Origin: Pseudomonadota bacterium
GTDB taxonomy: Bacteria; Myxococcota_A; UBA9160; SZUA-336
Assembly: GCA_003247575.1 (NCBI GenBank)
Contig: QJZC01000033.1
Location: 60,550 to 124,549, forward strand
DNA: 64,000 nucleotides
Direction: 5' to 3'
Each line of letters starts with the position of its first letter. The stretch's first letter is position 1. The notes beneath the pieces were generated by a model. It was given only the letters and a program-made list of their open reading frames with translations. It made no database searches and had not been told where the DNA came from. The translations under genes and the position numbers were made by a program. Shown one piece after another: positions 20,319-29,941 of this stretch.

Positions 20319-20695
20319 CCGTACGGTTTCCCCGAGGGATCGATGAACGCGCCTCGTCGTGTAGGCCACGGGTTGCCGGGCGGGGGAGTTTGGAGGGCCT
20401 TCGTGGAAAGGCGTCGAACGGATCGTGGCCCCGATGCGCGCTAGGCGGAACTCCCCTCTGCGTCTGCCCAGAGCCCGACTATACGAAATCCAAATCTCCG
20501 CGCTATGCGCGTGACTCTCCACACCTTCGAGCGCCCCGGCCGAGGGGCGCGGCCGGCAATGGAAGACGCGGTTTGGTGTAGATGTTCGCTCGCGTGCTTG
20601 CAGCCGGTCGAACCAACTGAGTGCGACTTAGTCTACGCGTATGGCTCTCAGCCGATTGATGAATCGCGTTGAAGGTAGACTACCGCCAGTGACGC
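20319..20695. other. intergenic region upstream of transaldolase
   Basis: This 377-base stretch has no recognisable gene. It contains a perfect 7-bp hairpin, GCGCCCC-GGCCGA-GGGGCGC, at 20531-20550, which may end transcripts from the L,D-transpeptidase gene, and should contain the minus-strand transaldolase promoter. I could not identify a clear -35/-10 pair. Confidence 0.4.
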
Positions 20696-21403
20696 TCAGG
20701 GACGGATGACGACAGGCGTGCCTACGTGGACACGGTCGCCAATGAAGCGGGCATTGCGATCGTCGAGAGCGATACATCCGAGCGTCCAATCGCTGCCTCG
20801 GCTGCGACCCTGCCTGCCCTCGCCTTCTCCATGGATTCCGATCGCACCACCGAGCGGAGTGTCTTGTGGCGGGAGCCTCCCTTGCAGAACGGCGCGGACG
20901 ATCTCGAGATAGGTCTGCGCATCGATGTCCCCGCGATCGAGTCCTTGGTCCGCATCGACCACGGAGGGATAGTCGAGTGCAATGAATACGTGATACTCAC
21001 TGGCGCGCGCTGGCTCTGCCACTCGGTAGTATCCCTCTGGCGTGCGCAGATCGCCCTTGCGCTGCTTGTCGCCGAAGGGACGTCGCCCCAGCGCGATTCG
21101 AAACTCCAATACCTGGCCTGCGGAGCAGATCGCGCGCAGCCGTCGATCGTACTTGAAGACTTCGATCTGCGTAATCGAGTCGCAGCTCGCATCGCCGGGT
21201 CCCGCCTCGGAAAAGTTCGGTAGGGCCGGTAGATTCTTTCGCAGCTCGTTCGGGTCGAAGCGCGGGGCACCGACGGGCGCCAAATCGGACTCTGGTTCAG
21301 GAGAGAGTTCGTCGGCGACGCTGATGGCCGGCGCGATCACGCAAGCTGCAAGCCCTGCGATCACGCGTCGGTAGAACGCCCTACTTCCGGGACCCTTTGT
21401 CAT
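20696..21403 (-). CDS. L,D-transpeptidase (YkuD domain)
   Basis: L,D-transpeptidases form 3-3 peptidoglycan crosslinks or attach proteins to the wall in the periplasm. The 235-residue precursor has a signal peptide at about 1-30. The catalytic signature is split: IGIHGEGEG with His191, and TLGCIALDD with nucleophile Cys210. The domain begins near Ile80 with a QIEVFKYDRRL strand. It stands alone, 79 bases upstream of the next minus-strand gene stop. Active-site residues are complete, so it should be active. Confidence 0.9.
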   Translation of the reverse strand: MTKGPGSRAFYRRVIAGLAACVIAPAISVADELSPEPESDLAPVGAPRFDPNELRKNLPALPNFSEAGPGDASCDSITQIEVFKYDRRLRAICSAGQVLEFRIALGRRPFGDKQRKGDLRTPEGYYRVAEPARASEYHVFIALDYPSVVDADQGLDRGDIDAQTYLEIVRAVLQGRLPPQDTPLGGAIGIHGEGEGRQGRSRGSDWTLGCIALDDRNARFIGDRVHVGTPVVIRP

Positions 21404-21482
21404 TTGCGCACCCTAGTGCAAGCGGTCACATCCGGCTAGTCCTGTGCGTCCGCTCGCACGAAGGCGAGGCGCGGACTGGCCG

Positions 21483-22910
21483 CTAGCCCCTGCTCGGATC
21501 GAGCTCCCTCAACGTCCTCTGGATGTGCACGTGTACTTCGCTTGCCAGAGCCAGGTGGCCGCCCTGATACCAGCACACGTTCGGAATCTCCCAGTGGGCT
21601 GACAGGTCCCGCGCATGATCGGGGGTGACGACGCGATCCCCGGCCCCCGCATAGATCAGCCTGCCTTCGCGCGGAACCTGAGCGGGAAACTCGAGCGGGG
21701 AGATGGGTCTCAGCAACTCGCGAATTCGCGGCTCGTCCACGCCGACCTCGGCGAGCCGATAGAGTAGATCGGAAGGGCCGTGAGCAACGTAGATGCGAGC
21801 GAGATCGCTGGGTGGGGTTCCGAGTACGGCCAGCCGCAGCGCGTCGTCGGTTTCGGCGAGTAGCGCTGCGGAGTACGCCCCGAGCGATACTCCCATGGTT
21901 CCGATCCACCCTGCCCCTTGCCCACGCAACCATCCGAGCAGCCGCCTCAGATCCCAGTTCGCCTGAGCCTTCGCGTAGAGCGTATGCACCGGATCACCGT
22001 CGAGGAAGCCATCGCCGCTCAGGTATCCGACCTTGCGAGGACCGTGGAGCGGAAGCACGTAGAGCGCGACGTTCAAGCCCAGCGCCTCGTGGTAGAAGCT
22101 CGGCGGGAAGAGCACGAAGTCTCGAATCGGCACGCCCAAGCGAAACCCGTGTATGCCCACCAGCCACGGCCGCTGCTCGCCGGGGTGCCGCAGGATCCAC
22201 GCGTGCACGGTCCGGTTCTGCTCCATGGCCTGCCAGAGCTCGGCTTCCGGCTCCCCGGCGTAGGGCTCGAAGCCGCTCTCGAAGCGCAGATGCCCGTACT
22301 CCCGGCCCGCCAGTCGCCGCATCCGCAGGTCGAATCGATCCGGCGCGGACGGGGCTCGGAGATACTTCTCGGGATGTGCCGCGAAGCCACGTTCCCGCGC
22401 AAATCGCAGTGCGCGCTCGAGCTTCTGCCCGATGTGCGCAATCGCTGGCGCGTCTGCAGGGTAGCGCGCGCGAATCTTGAGCCAGCCGAGCAGCGCTTCG
22501 TCGCTCGCCAGCCGCGCGGCCGTTGCCAGGGAGCGCTCCAGCGAGGGAACCCCCAAGGTCGGCTGCACGCGCGCGAGACTGCGAGCTCCGAGCAGCAGAA
22601 AGAGGCCCAGCGAGCCCGTGAACAGGACCAGCCCGGCGCTGATGCCGAGCGTCCAGAGAGCAAACGGAAGACTCAGCCCACCCGCGAAGGCCGCTGCGGC
22701 CGCGTACTGCAGGCTGCGGGGATCCCGCGTCCAGAAGAGCTGCGACAGGCCCCCTGCCAGCAGGAAGCTCCCGGGCAGCAGCGCACAAGCGAATCCCGCC
22801 ACACCGGCGTCACCGCCGAGTCCGAGCCACGCCCAGCCGAGAGCGATGCAACAGCAGCTGACGACACGGCTGTTCGTGACCCACTTGAGCAGAGGCGTCC
22901 CCTCGACCAT
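21483..22910 (-). CDS. membrane-anchored alpha/beta hydrolase (ABHD18-like)
   Basis: This predicted serine hydrolase has 475 residues. The N-terminal 130 or so contain four to five hydrophobic segments. The hydrolase domain follows, with a nucleophile elbow GVSLGAYSAA, an acid in YAGAGDRVVTPDHA and a histidine in GGHLALASE. The layout resembles ABHD18-like proteins of unknown substrate. ATG 22910 precedes the first hydrophobic segment; the frame runs on to 23012, but that part looks non-coding. It is divergent from the flavoprotein gene. Confidence 0.78.
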   Translation of the reverse strand: MVEGTPLLKWVTNSRVVSCCCIALGWAWLGLGGDAGVAGFACALLPGSFLLAGGLSQLFWTRDPRSLQYAAAAAFAGGLSLPFALWTLGISAGLVLFTGSLGLFLLLGARSLARVQPTLGVPSLERSLATAARLASDEALLGWLKIRARYPADAPAIAHIGQKLERALRFARERGFAAHPEKYLRAPSAPDRFDLRMRRLAGREYGHLRFESGFEPYAGEPEAELWQAMEQNRTVHAWILRHPGEQRPWLVGIHGFRLGVPIRDFVLFPPSFYHEALGLNVALYVLPLHGPRKVGYLSGDGFLDGDPVHTLYAKAQANWDLRRLLGWLRGQGAGWIGTMGVSLGAYSAALLAETDDALRLAVLGTPPSDLARIYVAHGPSDLLYRLAEVGVDEPRIRELLRPISPLEFPAQVPREGRLIYAGAGDRVVTPDHARDLSAHWEIPNVCWYQGGHLALASEVHVHIQRTLRELDPSRG

Positions 22911-23084
22911 CCAGAAGTCCACACCAGAAGCACATGCGGGGTGGTGCGCGGGCGAAGTGTAGCTCGTGTGCAGGATCGTCGCGTTGGGGTGGCGCGAGAC
23001 GCAGCCGCTCACGCGTTCGGCGAGAGTCTTCCAGAGCTCCGGACTGACCGAGGCTTCAGCTTCTGACCGGTCTCAGACGATAGG

Positions 23085-24422
23085 GTGGAAATGCCCCCTC
23101 CTCCGCCTCTCGAACCGAGCCCGCCTCGTTCACCGCAGAAGCGCGGCCGCCACGCCTTGGTCATCGGTGGCGGTATGGCGGGGCTCCTCGCCGCACGAAT
23201 TCTCGCGCGCTTCTTCGATCGGGTGACGATCGTGGAGCGCGATCTGGTCGAAGCATCGACGCGCACGCGGGCCGGACTCCCGCAGGCGGCGCACGCGCAC
23301 GTTCTGCTCCAAGCAGGACACGAGCTGCTACAGCGATGGTTCCCGGACATGGCGCAGGAGCTCTCCCGACGTGGGGCGGTCTCGGTCGATTTCGGCTGTG
23401 AGTTCGTCTACGCGATGGGCGCTGGAAGCCTGACCGGTGTGGCGAGTGAGTCGCGGGCCCACGGGGTCTCGCGACCTCTGCTCGACCAAGCGGTTCGCAG
23501 CTTGCTCACGCGCGAGTCCCGAATCCAGTTTCGAAACGAGGCGCAGGTGGTCAGTCCGCTGTGGCATCGCGGCCGCATCGCAGGAGCGCGTCTGCGGCTG
23601 AGCCGCGGAACCGTGACGGAGCTCGACGCCGACCTGGTTATCGACGCGTCGGGCATGGGTTGCCTCTCCAACTCGTGGCTTGCCCCGGCAGGCTTCGCCG
23701 AGCCCGAACTGGAGACGGTGCGAACCTGTGCGGTGGCCGTCACGCGCGAGTTCAGTCTGCCGGAGAGTGCTACGCCCGATTGGAAGGTCGCGCTGATTCC
23801 TCCTTCCCCTCCAGACGTACCCAGAGCCGCGATCGCCTCGATGATCGAGAGGCGACGCTGGCAGGTGACCCTGTTCGAGTACGGTGGCTCGTCGGCCAGC
23901 GGCAAGCCATCAGAGTTCGTCTCCTTTGCCGAATCGCTGGCGCGACCGGAGCTGCTCCGGTTCCTGCGAGAAGCGCGGCCACTAGGAAGTCCGAGGATCC
24001 AGCTCTGTCCCGTCAGCATTCGGCGTCGCTTCGAGCATTTGGCTCGCTACCCGGGCGGACTGCTCCCAGTCGGGGACGCACTCTGCGCGCCGAATCCGGT
24101 GCATGCCCAGGGATTGACTCTGGCTGCCCTCGAGGCGAGGGCGCTCGAAGAGACGCTCGAGGGATCGGAGCTCACGGGGAGGAATCTCTCGGAAGCATAC
24201 TTTCGACGCTGTGCGGACGTGATCGATGCCGCGTGGCGGTTCGGGAATCTGTGCGACCTCGGCTTCTCCCGCGTGGAAGCAGAGCGTCCCAAGGATGCGA
24301 GAGCACTGGTGGGCTCCTTGCGCGCTCTGCGCGAGCGCGCCGTCGCGGATGCCGACGTCGCGCGCCGGCTGCTCGATGCAGTTCAGCTGTGTGCACCGCT
24401 CGGCGCAGATCGCGACGCGTGA
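23085..24422 (+). CDS. FAD-dependent oxidoreductase (aromatic hydroxylase-like)
   Basis: The 445-residue protein has an FAD-binding Rossmann fold starting at ALVIGGGMAGLLAARIL (about 24-40), then VTIVERD for the ribose-binding acid. The second FAD motif, GLLPVGDALCAPNPVHAQGLTLA, is near 326-348. The layout matches the UbiH/PHBH-like monooxygenase superfamily, and VIDASGMG marks the DG-type motif. The substrate is unknown. GTG 23085 or ATG 23091 are equally good starts. The stop codon lies within the loop of a strong hairpin shared with the convergent kinase gene. Confidence 0.85.
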   Translation: MEMPPPPPLEPSPPRSPQKRGRHALVIGGGMAGLLAARILARFFDRVTIVERDLVEASTRTRAGLPQAAHAHVLLQAGHELLQRWFPDMAQELSRRGAVSVDFGCEFVYAMGAGSLTGVASESRAHGVSRPLLDQAVRSLLTRESRIQFRNEAQVVSPLWHRGRIAGARLRLSRGTVTELDADLVIDASGMGCLSNSWLAPAGFAEPELETVRTCAVAVTREFSLPESATPDWKVALIPPSPPDVPRAAIASMIERRRWQVTLFEYGGSSASGKPSEFVSFAESLARPELLRFLREARPLGSPRIQLCPVSIRRRFEHLARYPGGLLPVGDALCAPNPVHAQGLTLAALEARALEETLEGSELTGRNLSEAYFRRCADVIDAAWRFGNLCDLGFSRVEAERPKDARALVGSLRALRERAVADADVARRLLDAVQLCAPLGADRDA

Positions 24423-24437
24423 GGATGCGCGTCGCGA
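24410..24437. terminator. bidirectional hairpin with a stop codon in its loop
   Basis: TCGCGACGCG and CGCGTCGCGA form a perfect 10-bp stem around an 8-base loop. The loop begins with the TGA stop of the flavoprotein gene, and the structure ends 17 bases from the convergent kinase gene stop. It has no T tract but is well placed to end or protect both transcripts. Confidence 0.55.
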
Positions 24438-24454
24438 CTGCGTGAGCAGTCTCG

Positions 24455-27400
24455 TCAACGCAGCGACTGGCGTAGCAGATTGACCTTCGCGTCCGCTCCC
24501 CACTCGGCGTAGAGTGAGGCCGCGGTCCGCAGATCGCGTTCGGCGTGCACACTTCTCTGTAGCGCGCGGAGGATCTCGGAGCGACGCTCGCGGAACAGCG
24601 CCGCATGATGGATGTAACCTTGACGTTCCGCCCGCTCGATCGCGCGCTCATACATGGATGCAGCCCGCTGTCGTCGACCGCCGATTCTCAGGCGCTCGGC
24701 ATCGACGCCGAGCACCATGTGAACGAAGTCGGGGTTGAACCTCGCCCAGTGATCCAGCCAGCGGCGGCTTCGCGCCAGCTGTCTGTAGTGCGGATCGAAG
24801 CAGCGTGTGCTGCCGGTTCGAGACAGCGCGGCAGCCGACATGGCACGATAGAACTCGAAGTCCACTGTGTGCGTGCACATGGCGATCACGTCGAGGACGT
24901 AGGGCTCGATCGACCTTGCGAGTTGGAGCGCGCGGCGCCACAGCCCCAGAAAGCAGAGCGTGCCGACCCAGCGCACGCCTTCTGCCACGAAGATGCTCGG
25001 AAGCTGCTGTAGGCACTCCTCGAGCGTGCGCAGTGCTCCCGGGATGTCGAGCTGGTGGCCCGTGCGCAACGCCTCGAGCGAGCCGAGTTGACCCGCGTAA
25101 GCGTTCGCAAAGTTCCGATTGGCGATGCTCGACAGCTTCTCGAATTCGCGCCGCACGAGCGGCAGCGGCTCACCCAGGAGCGCGAGATAGCATGCGCGGA
25201 TGTTCAGGCAGTTCGACGCGCGAACCAGCTCTCCTGCTTCGAAGAGCTCCTCTGCAACCATTGCCAGCGGCTCGATCACCGTGCGCCGCGGGCCCAGCCA
25301 GGGATCGATCCACGCGCGGACCATGTGCCGGGTTCGTACGTCCTGGAGCGGATCCGGCGCTCGCTCCAGCCACTCGAGCGCCGCGCGCCGGTACCGCTCG
25401 ATTCCGCTCGGCGAGCGGCGCGTCGCTGCGCGCGCGAGTGAATAGCCCGCGAGCAGGTTGTGCGGAGGCGAGACCCACCCCTTGCGCGAGCTGGATCGGA
25501 GCATGAATGCGAGCGCGACGAAGGTCAGTCGGCTCGACTTGTAGGCCAAGGGCGAAGCGCCGGCATTCAAGAGCAATGCCAGGGCAACCAAGCCTTCGTT
25601 GCGGTCGCGCGCGGGTGCGAATCGCTCAGTCATTCGGGAGCCTCGGATGTACCAGTCCGTCTTCAAGCGGTCGATCCAGACCCGAAGTCGCGTCGGATGC
25701 TTCGGAAGCCGCATGCCTGCGCGCTGCAAGCACTCGAGGGCGAGCGTGACCGTCTCATCGTTCGGGCGCGAGAGGGAGTAGATGTCGATCCGCTTTGCAT
25801 CGACGCGCGCGGTGTCGAGAACCCCGCGGCAGTGCGGCTCGATCCGCTCGAGCAACTGAAGCGCGAACTCGAAGCTCCCGGTCTGATAGGTTGCCTCGGC
25901 GCTGGCGTGGAGCAGCTCGATCAACAGAGCTCGATCCGTGCTCCAGGCAGACTCCGGGGCCAGCTCGCGCGCGATCGCCAGATACTGCATTGCCGTCGCC
26001 GACGCACCCGAGCGCAGGGCGAGCTTGCCCGCTCTCAGATTCAGGCGGACACTGCGCATCGCTTGCTCCGAAGGCAACACGTTGACGGCGCGATTGAGAT
26101 GTTCGACTACCTCGAACAAGCGTCGGTCGAGCTCTGCCTCACTGCTCTGCTCCAGAATGACGCAAGCTGCCCGATAGTGGAGCTGTTCCTGCTCTGCCCG
26201 CGGAATTCCCTTGGACGCCGCCTCGCGCACGCGTTCATGAACGAATCGAAAGCCTTCGCTACACGGAGCTACCAAGCCCGCGTCCGTGAGTACCATGAGC
26301 ATCTGCAGTAGATAGACTCGATGGATGCCGAGCAGGCCGACCAGGAGCTCGGTGTCGAAGACCCGGCCCAGGACTCCCGCGATGCGTAGAATGCGAGCCG
26401 GACCGCCCTCGAGTGAGTCGATCTTCATCGCGAGAAGCTCGGCTGCGTCTTCGGTGATTTCGATCTCTGCCAGCTCGCGGCGGTCCCACGTCCAACCTGT
26501 TCGATGCACCCAGCGAATCAACCCACGTTCCCAGAGATGCTCGAGCAAACGCCGGATCAGTAGCGGGTTGTGCTGTGTCTTGAGTCCGATGCAGTCGGCG
26601 AGCCACTCGGTCTCTGCGGGTTCGCGCTGCAAGATGTCCGCGAGCATGTGCGTCGTATCTTCGATCGAGAGAGGTTCCAAGGAGAGTGTCCGCGTCGATC
26701 GACTCACGCTCTTCCAGCGCTCGATCCAGCTTCCGGCGGCGCCCGCATCGTCGTCGATCGGTGTCCTCTGTGTGCCGACGATCAACAGCCCGGGCGTCTC
26801 GTGCGGCGCCACGAGACCCTCCAGGAGAAAACGGCTTCCGGGGTCGGCCCACTGCAAGTCGTCGAAGAACATCACGAGCGGACGGCCGGGCTCGACGAAC
26901 ACGCCAATGAATCGGCGCACGGCGAGCGCAAGACGATCCTGCGCCTCCTTCGGCGCGAGGCGCGGAATCTCTGGAAAGTCTTCGACCAAGTAGTCGATGC
27001 TCGGGGCGAGATCGATCAGTGCGCGTCCGATGCGTCCGACGCCCCGACGCAGCTTGTCGCGCCAGATTTCTAGGCGTTCTCCGCTTTCGGCAAGTAGCTG
27101 GTCTACGAGCGAGGCGAAGGCCGCGGCGAATCCGACGTAGGGCTGTTGGCCTCGGTCCAGATCGAACTGAGCCTGTGCGACGTAGCCTCCGAAGTCGACG
27201 ATCTCACGCCGTAGCGCGTCTGCAAGGCTCGACTTGCCAATCCCCGCCGGGCCCGAGATCACGATTACCTCGGAGCTTCCGTTCGCGACTGCCCCGAGCG
27301 CGGTGCGGAGGACTTCGATCTCCCGTTCCCGTCCGTAGAGAGTGTGACCGAAGCGCGGTCGATCGCAGCCGTCCTGGCTGCCGAGCTCGAAGTCCTTCGG

Positions 27401-28237
27401 TAGTTCCCGTTCCTGCTCGTAGAGCTCGCGCAGTGCCCGCAGATCAGCGTGCAGTCCCCATGCGGTCTGATAGCGGCCCTCCGGGTCCTTCTCGAGAAGC
27501 TTCATCACGATCCGGCTCAGCACCGGCGGAACCTCCGGCGCACGCTCACACGGGGGGGTCGGGATCGCTGCGATGTGGGAGTGGATCAGTTCCAGTGCGT
27601 CGTTCGTATCGAAGAGGCGTTCGCGCGTGAGCATGCAGTAGAAGGTCGCGCCGAGTGAGTACAAGTCCGTGCGGAAGTCGATGCCGAGCCCAATCCTCCC
27701 AGTCTGTTCGGGCGCGATGTACTGGAGCGTGCCTTCTGCCGGGCGTCCTGGCTCGGCGTGCCTCGCGTCCCCGATCTCGGCTGCGATTCCCAGGTCGATG
27801 ATGCAGGTCTCCAAGGTTTCCGGGTTGATCAGGATGTTGGAGAGTTTGATGTCCTTGTGGATGACGCGTGCGCTATGCAGTTGGGCCAAGCTGGCCGTGA
27901 TCCGCTCGGCTACGATCAGGAAGGTGGCGGAGTCGAACACCGCGGATTCGATGAAGCGGGAGATCGGGATACCGGGAAACCGCTCTACGACCAGAACCAA
28001 TCGTTCGCCGTAGGGTTCCAGGGCGAGGCCGCGGACCACGCCGTCCGCATCGATCCGCTGCAGCAACGCATATTCACTGCGCGCCCGCCGAGCGGCGCGC
28101 TCCGAGCGATCCAGGCTCTGGTAGTGCTTGAGCACGACGGCGAGTCCGTCGCGGTTTCGTGTGGCTGCGAATACCTCGCTGTGCGGCGTGGAGCACATTC
28201 GCTCCACGATCGTATATCCGTCGAGTGTGAAGGCCAT
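24455..28237 (-). CDS. Ser/Thr kinase - AAA ATPase - TPR multidomain regulator
   Basis: The 1260-residue protein has three parts. Residues 1-275 are a protein kinase domain: Lys37, HKDIKLSN with Asp129 and Asn134, DLG at 148-150 in place of DFG, and APEQTGR. Residues about 300-620 are an AAA/STAND ATPase with Walker A GPAGIGKSS at 329-337 and Walker B LVMFFDDLQWAD near 450. The remaining half is TPR-like helices. Relatives usually continue into GAF and histidine-kinase modules, but this one ends at the AKVNLLRQSLR segment. It stands alone, so its signal and targets are unknown. Confidence 0.9.
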   Translation of the reverse strand: MAFTLDGYTIVERMCSTPHSEVFAATRNRDGLAVVLKHYQSLDRSERAARRARSEYALLQRIDADGVVRGLALEPYGERLVLVVERFPGIPISRFIESAVFDSATFLIVAERITASLAQLHSARVIHKDIKLSNILINPETLETCIIDLGIAAEIGDARHAEPGRPAEGTLQYIAPEQTGRIGLGIDFRTDLYSLGATFYCMLTRERLFDTNDALELIHSHIAAIPTPPCERAPEVPPVLSRIVMKLLEKDPEGRYQTAWGLHADLRALRELYEQERELPKDFELGSQDGCDRPRFGHTLYGREREIEVLRTALGAVANGSSEVIVISGPAGIGKSSLADALRREIVDFGGYVAQAQFDLDRGQQPYVGFAAAFASLVDQLLAESGERLEIWRDKLRRGVGRIGRALIDLAPSIDYLVEDFPEIPRLAPKEAQDRLALAVRRFIGVFVEPGRPLVMFFDDLQWADPGSRFLLEGLVAPHETPGLLIVGTQRTPIDDDAGAAGSWIERWKSVSRSTRTLSLEPLSIEDTTHMLADILQREPAETEWLADCIGLKTQHNPLLIRRLLEHLWERGLIRWVHRTGWTWDRRELAEIEITEDAAELLAMKIDSLEGGPARILRIAGVLGRVFDTELLVGLLGIHRVYLLQMLMVLTDAGLVAPCSEGFRFVHERVREAASKGIPRAEQEQLHYRAACVILEQSSEAELDRRLFEVVEHLNRAVNVLPSEQAMRSVRLNLRAGKLALRSGASATAMQYLAIARELAPESAWSTDRALLIELLHASAEATYQTGSFEFALQLLERIEPHCRGVLDTARVDAKRIDIYSLSRPNDETVTLALECLQRAGMRLPKHPTRLRVWIDRLKTDWYIRGSRMTERFAPARDRNEGLVALALLLNAGASPLAYKSSRLTFVALAFMLRSSSRKGWVSPPHNLLAGYSLARAATRRSPSGIERYRRAALEWLERAPDPLQDVRTRHMVRAWIDPWLGPRRTVIEPLAMVAEELFEAGELVRASNCLNIRACYLALLGEPLPLVRREFEKLSSIANRNFANAYAGQLGSLEALRTGHQLDIPGALRTLEECLQQLPSIFVAEGVRWVGTLCFLGLWRRALQLARSIEPYVLDVIAMCTHTVDFEFYRAMSAAALSRTGSTRCFDPHYRQLARSRRWLDHWARFNPDFVHMVLGVDAERLRIGGRRQRAASMYERAIERAERQGYIHHAALFRERRSEILRALQRSVHAERDLRTAASLYAEWGADAKVNLLRQSLR

Positions 28238-28418
28238 CGCGTCCCTCTGGACATCGACCGCGCTCGTTCGGCGGTTTATGCCGAGACAGCCAAGTGTGTG
28301 CGCGTGCGACCGACCGGTAGAGCGTGAGAGGTTGCGCGAGCTGCGCTTGCCTGCTGCCCCTGGGCGTCACGTGGGCTATGTTGGCGCCCGCTTCACCCGG
28401 GTCTGCTCAGGGGGCGCC

Positions 28419-29450
28419 ATGTCGGTCCAGAAGAGCCTGTCACGCGTTCGGCCGCTTCTCGTGCGTCCCGGGGCGCGCTTCGTCTGCGTCGGCGATGGCC
28501 TGTGTTGCACCGACCTGCACGCGGTAGGTCCGCTGCGGCGCGAAGAGCGGCGGATGTTTCGCGCGATGCATCCCGATCTGGTGATACGCTTCGCCGGCCA
28601 TGACCTGCTTCAAGCGGGAGACGGGGGCTCTTGCCCGTTCCTCGAAGCGGAGGGATGCGCACTCCATCTGCGTCTGGGTGCGGCTGCGAAGCCACGCGTC
28701 TGCACGCGATTTCCATTCGGTTTGACGGCTACTCCGCTCGGCGGGCGCGTGACGACGAGCCTGCGCTGTAGCTGCCGTACGCTCGGTGAGCGCCCGGAAA
28801 TCTCGCCCGAGCTCGCGGAGCAGGCCCTGACATTCCCCTCGGGCCGTATGTCGGCCGATCAGCGCGTGGCGGACTCGATCGAGCTCGAGCCGGGCAAGTG
28901 GGTCGAGTTCTCAGTCTATGCGGCGCAGGAGGCCGATCTTCTGCGTGACCTGGGGTCGGCTCCAACTGTGCTAGAGGTGGTCAGAAAGCGGCTCGGACGC
29001 CGCCGAACGGGTGCAGCGAGGACTCCCGCGGAGTTGCGCGAACGAGGTGAGGCACTCGCCAGCGCCTCGCTGGATACGCGCTTTGGAGCCGCCGTCGCCT
29101 GGCTCGGCCACGCCCTCCAGATTCGCGGGGGTGCGCGGCCTTCGGCCTGGCCCGAGCGGCCATGGAGCGCCCAGTTCGATCGCGCCGAAGCGCGCACACC
29201 GGCCCCGAGCGGAGCGCGAGCGTCTGCGCATGCGGCTCAGGAAGTTCTAGGGGACTACGCTGCGGAGTCGCTTTGGACCTTGGATTGGGTGGGCCGCCGG
29301 ACGCTCCGCGAAGAACTCTGGTATATCCATGATCAGCTGGAGCTCCTGGAGATCCTGCTCGAAGGTCTGGTCGGTCTGGGAGCTCGCCCGGATCGGGCCG
29401 CGGCCGAGGCGGTCATGGTGATAGATCTGGCGCAGCCGGAAGACGACTGA
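28419..29450 (+). CDS. YkgJ-type zinc/iron-chelating cysteine-cluster protein
   Basis: The 343-residue protein has the cysteine pattern of the YkgJ (CxxCC) family: FVCVGDGLCCTDLH at 21-34, then SCPFLEAEGCALH, RVCTRFPFG and SLRCSCRT. These probably bind a metal, and the function is unknown. The C-terminal 200 residues are helical, with no recognised domain. ATG 28419 is chosen because the cluster begins 23 residues later; the frame continues upstream into kinase-gene antisense without homology. The promoter must lie in the 180-base divergent gap from the kinase gene. Confidence 0.8.
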   Translation: MSVQKSLSRVRPLLVRPGARFVCVGDGLCCTDLHAVGPLRREERRMFRAMHPDLVIRFAGHDLLQAGDGGSCPFLEAEGCALHLRLGAAAKPRVCTRFPFGLTATPLGGRVTTSLRCSCRTLGERPEISPELAEQALTFPSGRMSADQRVADSIELEPGKWVEFSVYAAQEADLLRDLGSAPTVLEVVRKRLGRRRTGAARTPAELRERGEALASASLDTRFGAAVAWLGHALQIRGGARPSAWPERPWSAQFDRAEARTPAPSGARASAHAAQEVLGDYAAESLWTLDWVGRRTLREELWYIHDQLELLEILLEGLVGLGARPDRAAAEAVMVIDLAQPEDD

Positions 29451-29464
29451 GGGCAGCGCGGGCG

Positions 29465-29941
29465 CTACTCGAAACTGGAGCCGATCTGCCGCTCTAGCAG
29501 TCGGATCATGATGCGCTCGATGGGCAGCGCGCTCTGAGTGAAGTGGATCTCGTCTCCGGACTCCAGCAGAGTGTCGGCTCCGCCCGGATCGATGGCGATG
29601 TACTTCTGTCCGAGGACGTTCTTGGTGAAGATTGCCGCCGAGGTATCGGTATCGAGCTCGAGCGGGACGGAGAAGTCGAGACTCGCACACGGCCGCTGGT
29701 CGCGGTCCAGGACCAGCCCGCTCACTCTTCCGACACGCACGCCGTTCAAGGTGACCTCGTCGCCCGCTTCGAGGCCACCGACGTGAGAAAAGCAGGCGTT
29801 GAGCCGAAGCGCAGGGCGAGCGTTGGCGACGACGACGGATGAGATCGCCGCGCCGACCGCCAGGAATCCGGCCAGGCCGATCAGCCCCCGCATGAAGCCG
29901 GCCACGCGACTTCGTTTGCGGGGCAAGAATGTGTGATGCAC
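29465..29941 (-). CDS. MlaD/MCE-domain lipid-transport protein, orphan
   Basis: MCE-domain proteins form periplasmic rings that carry phospholipids between the membranes. This 158-residue protein has an N-terminal membrane anchor at about 16-38 and a single MCE domain: NACFSHVGGLEAGDEVTLNGVRVGRV near 48-73 and NVLGQKYIAIDPGG near 109-122. This is the MlaD architecture, but mlaE, mlaF, mlaC and mlaB are not beside it. GTG 29941 is the longest start; TTG a few codons later or ATG before RGLIGLAG is possible. Confidence 0.85.
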   Translation of the reverse strand: MHHTFLPRKRSRVAGFMRGLIGLAGFLAVGAAISSVVVANARPALRLNACFSHVGGLEAGDEVTLNGVRVGRVSGLVLDRDQRPCASLDFSVPLELDTDTSAAIFTKNVLGQKYIAIDPGGADTLLESGDEIHFTQSALPIERIMIRLLERQIGSSFE

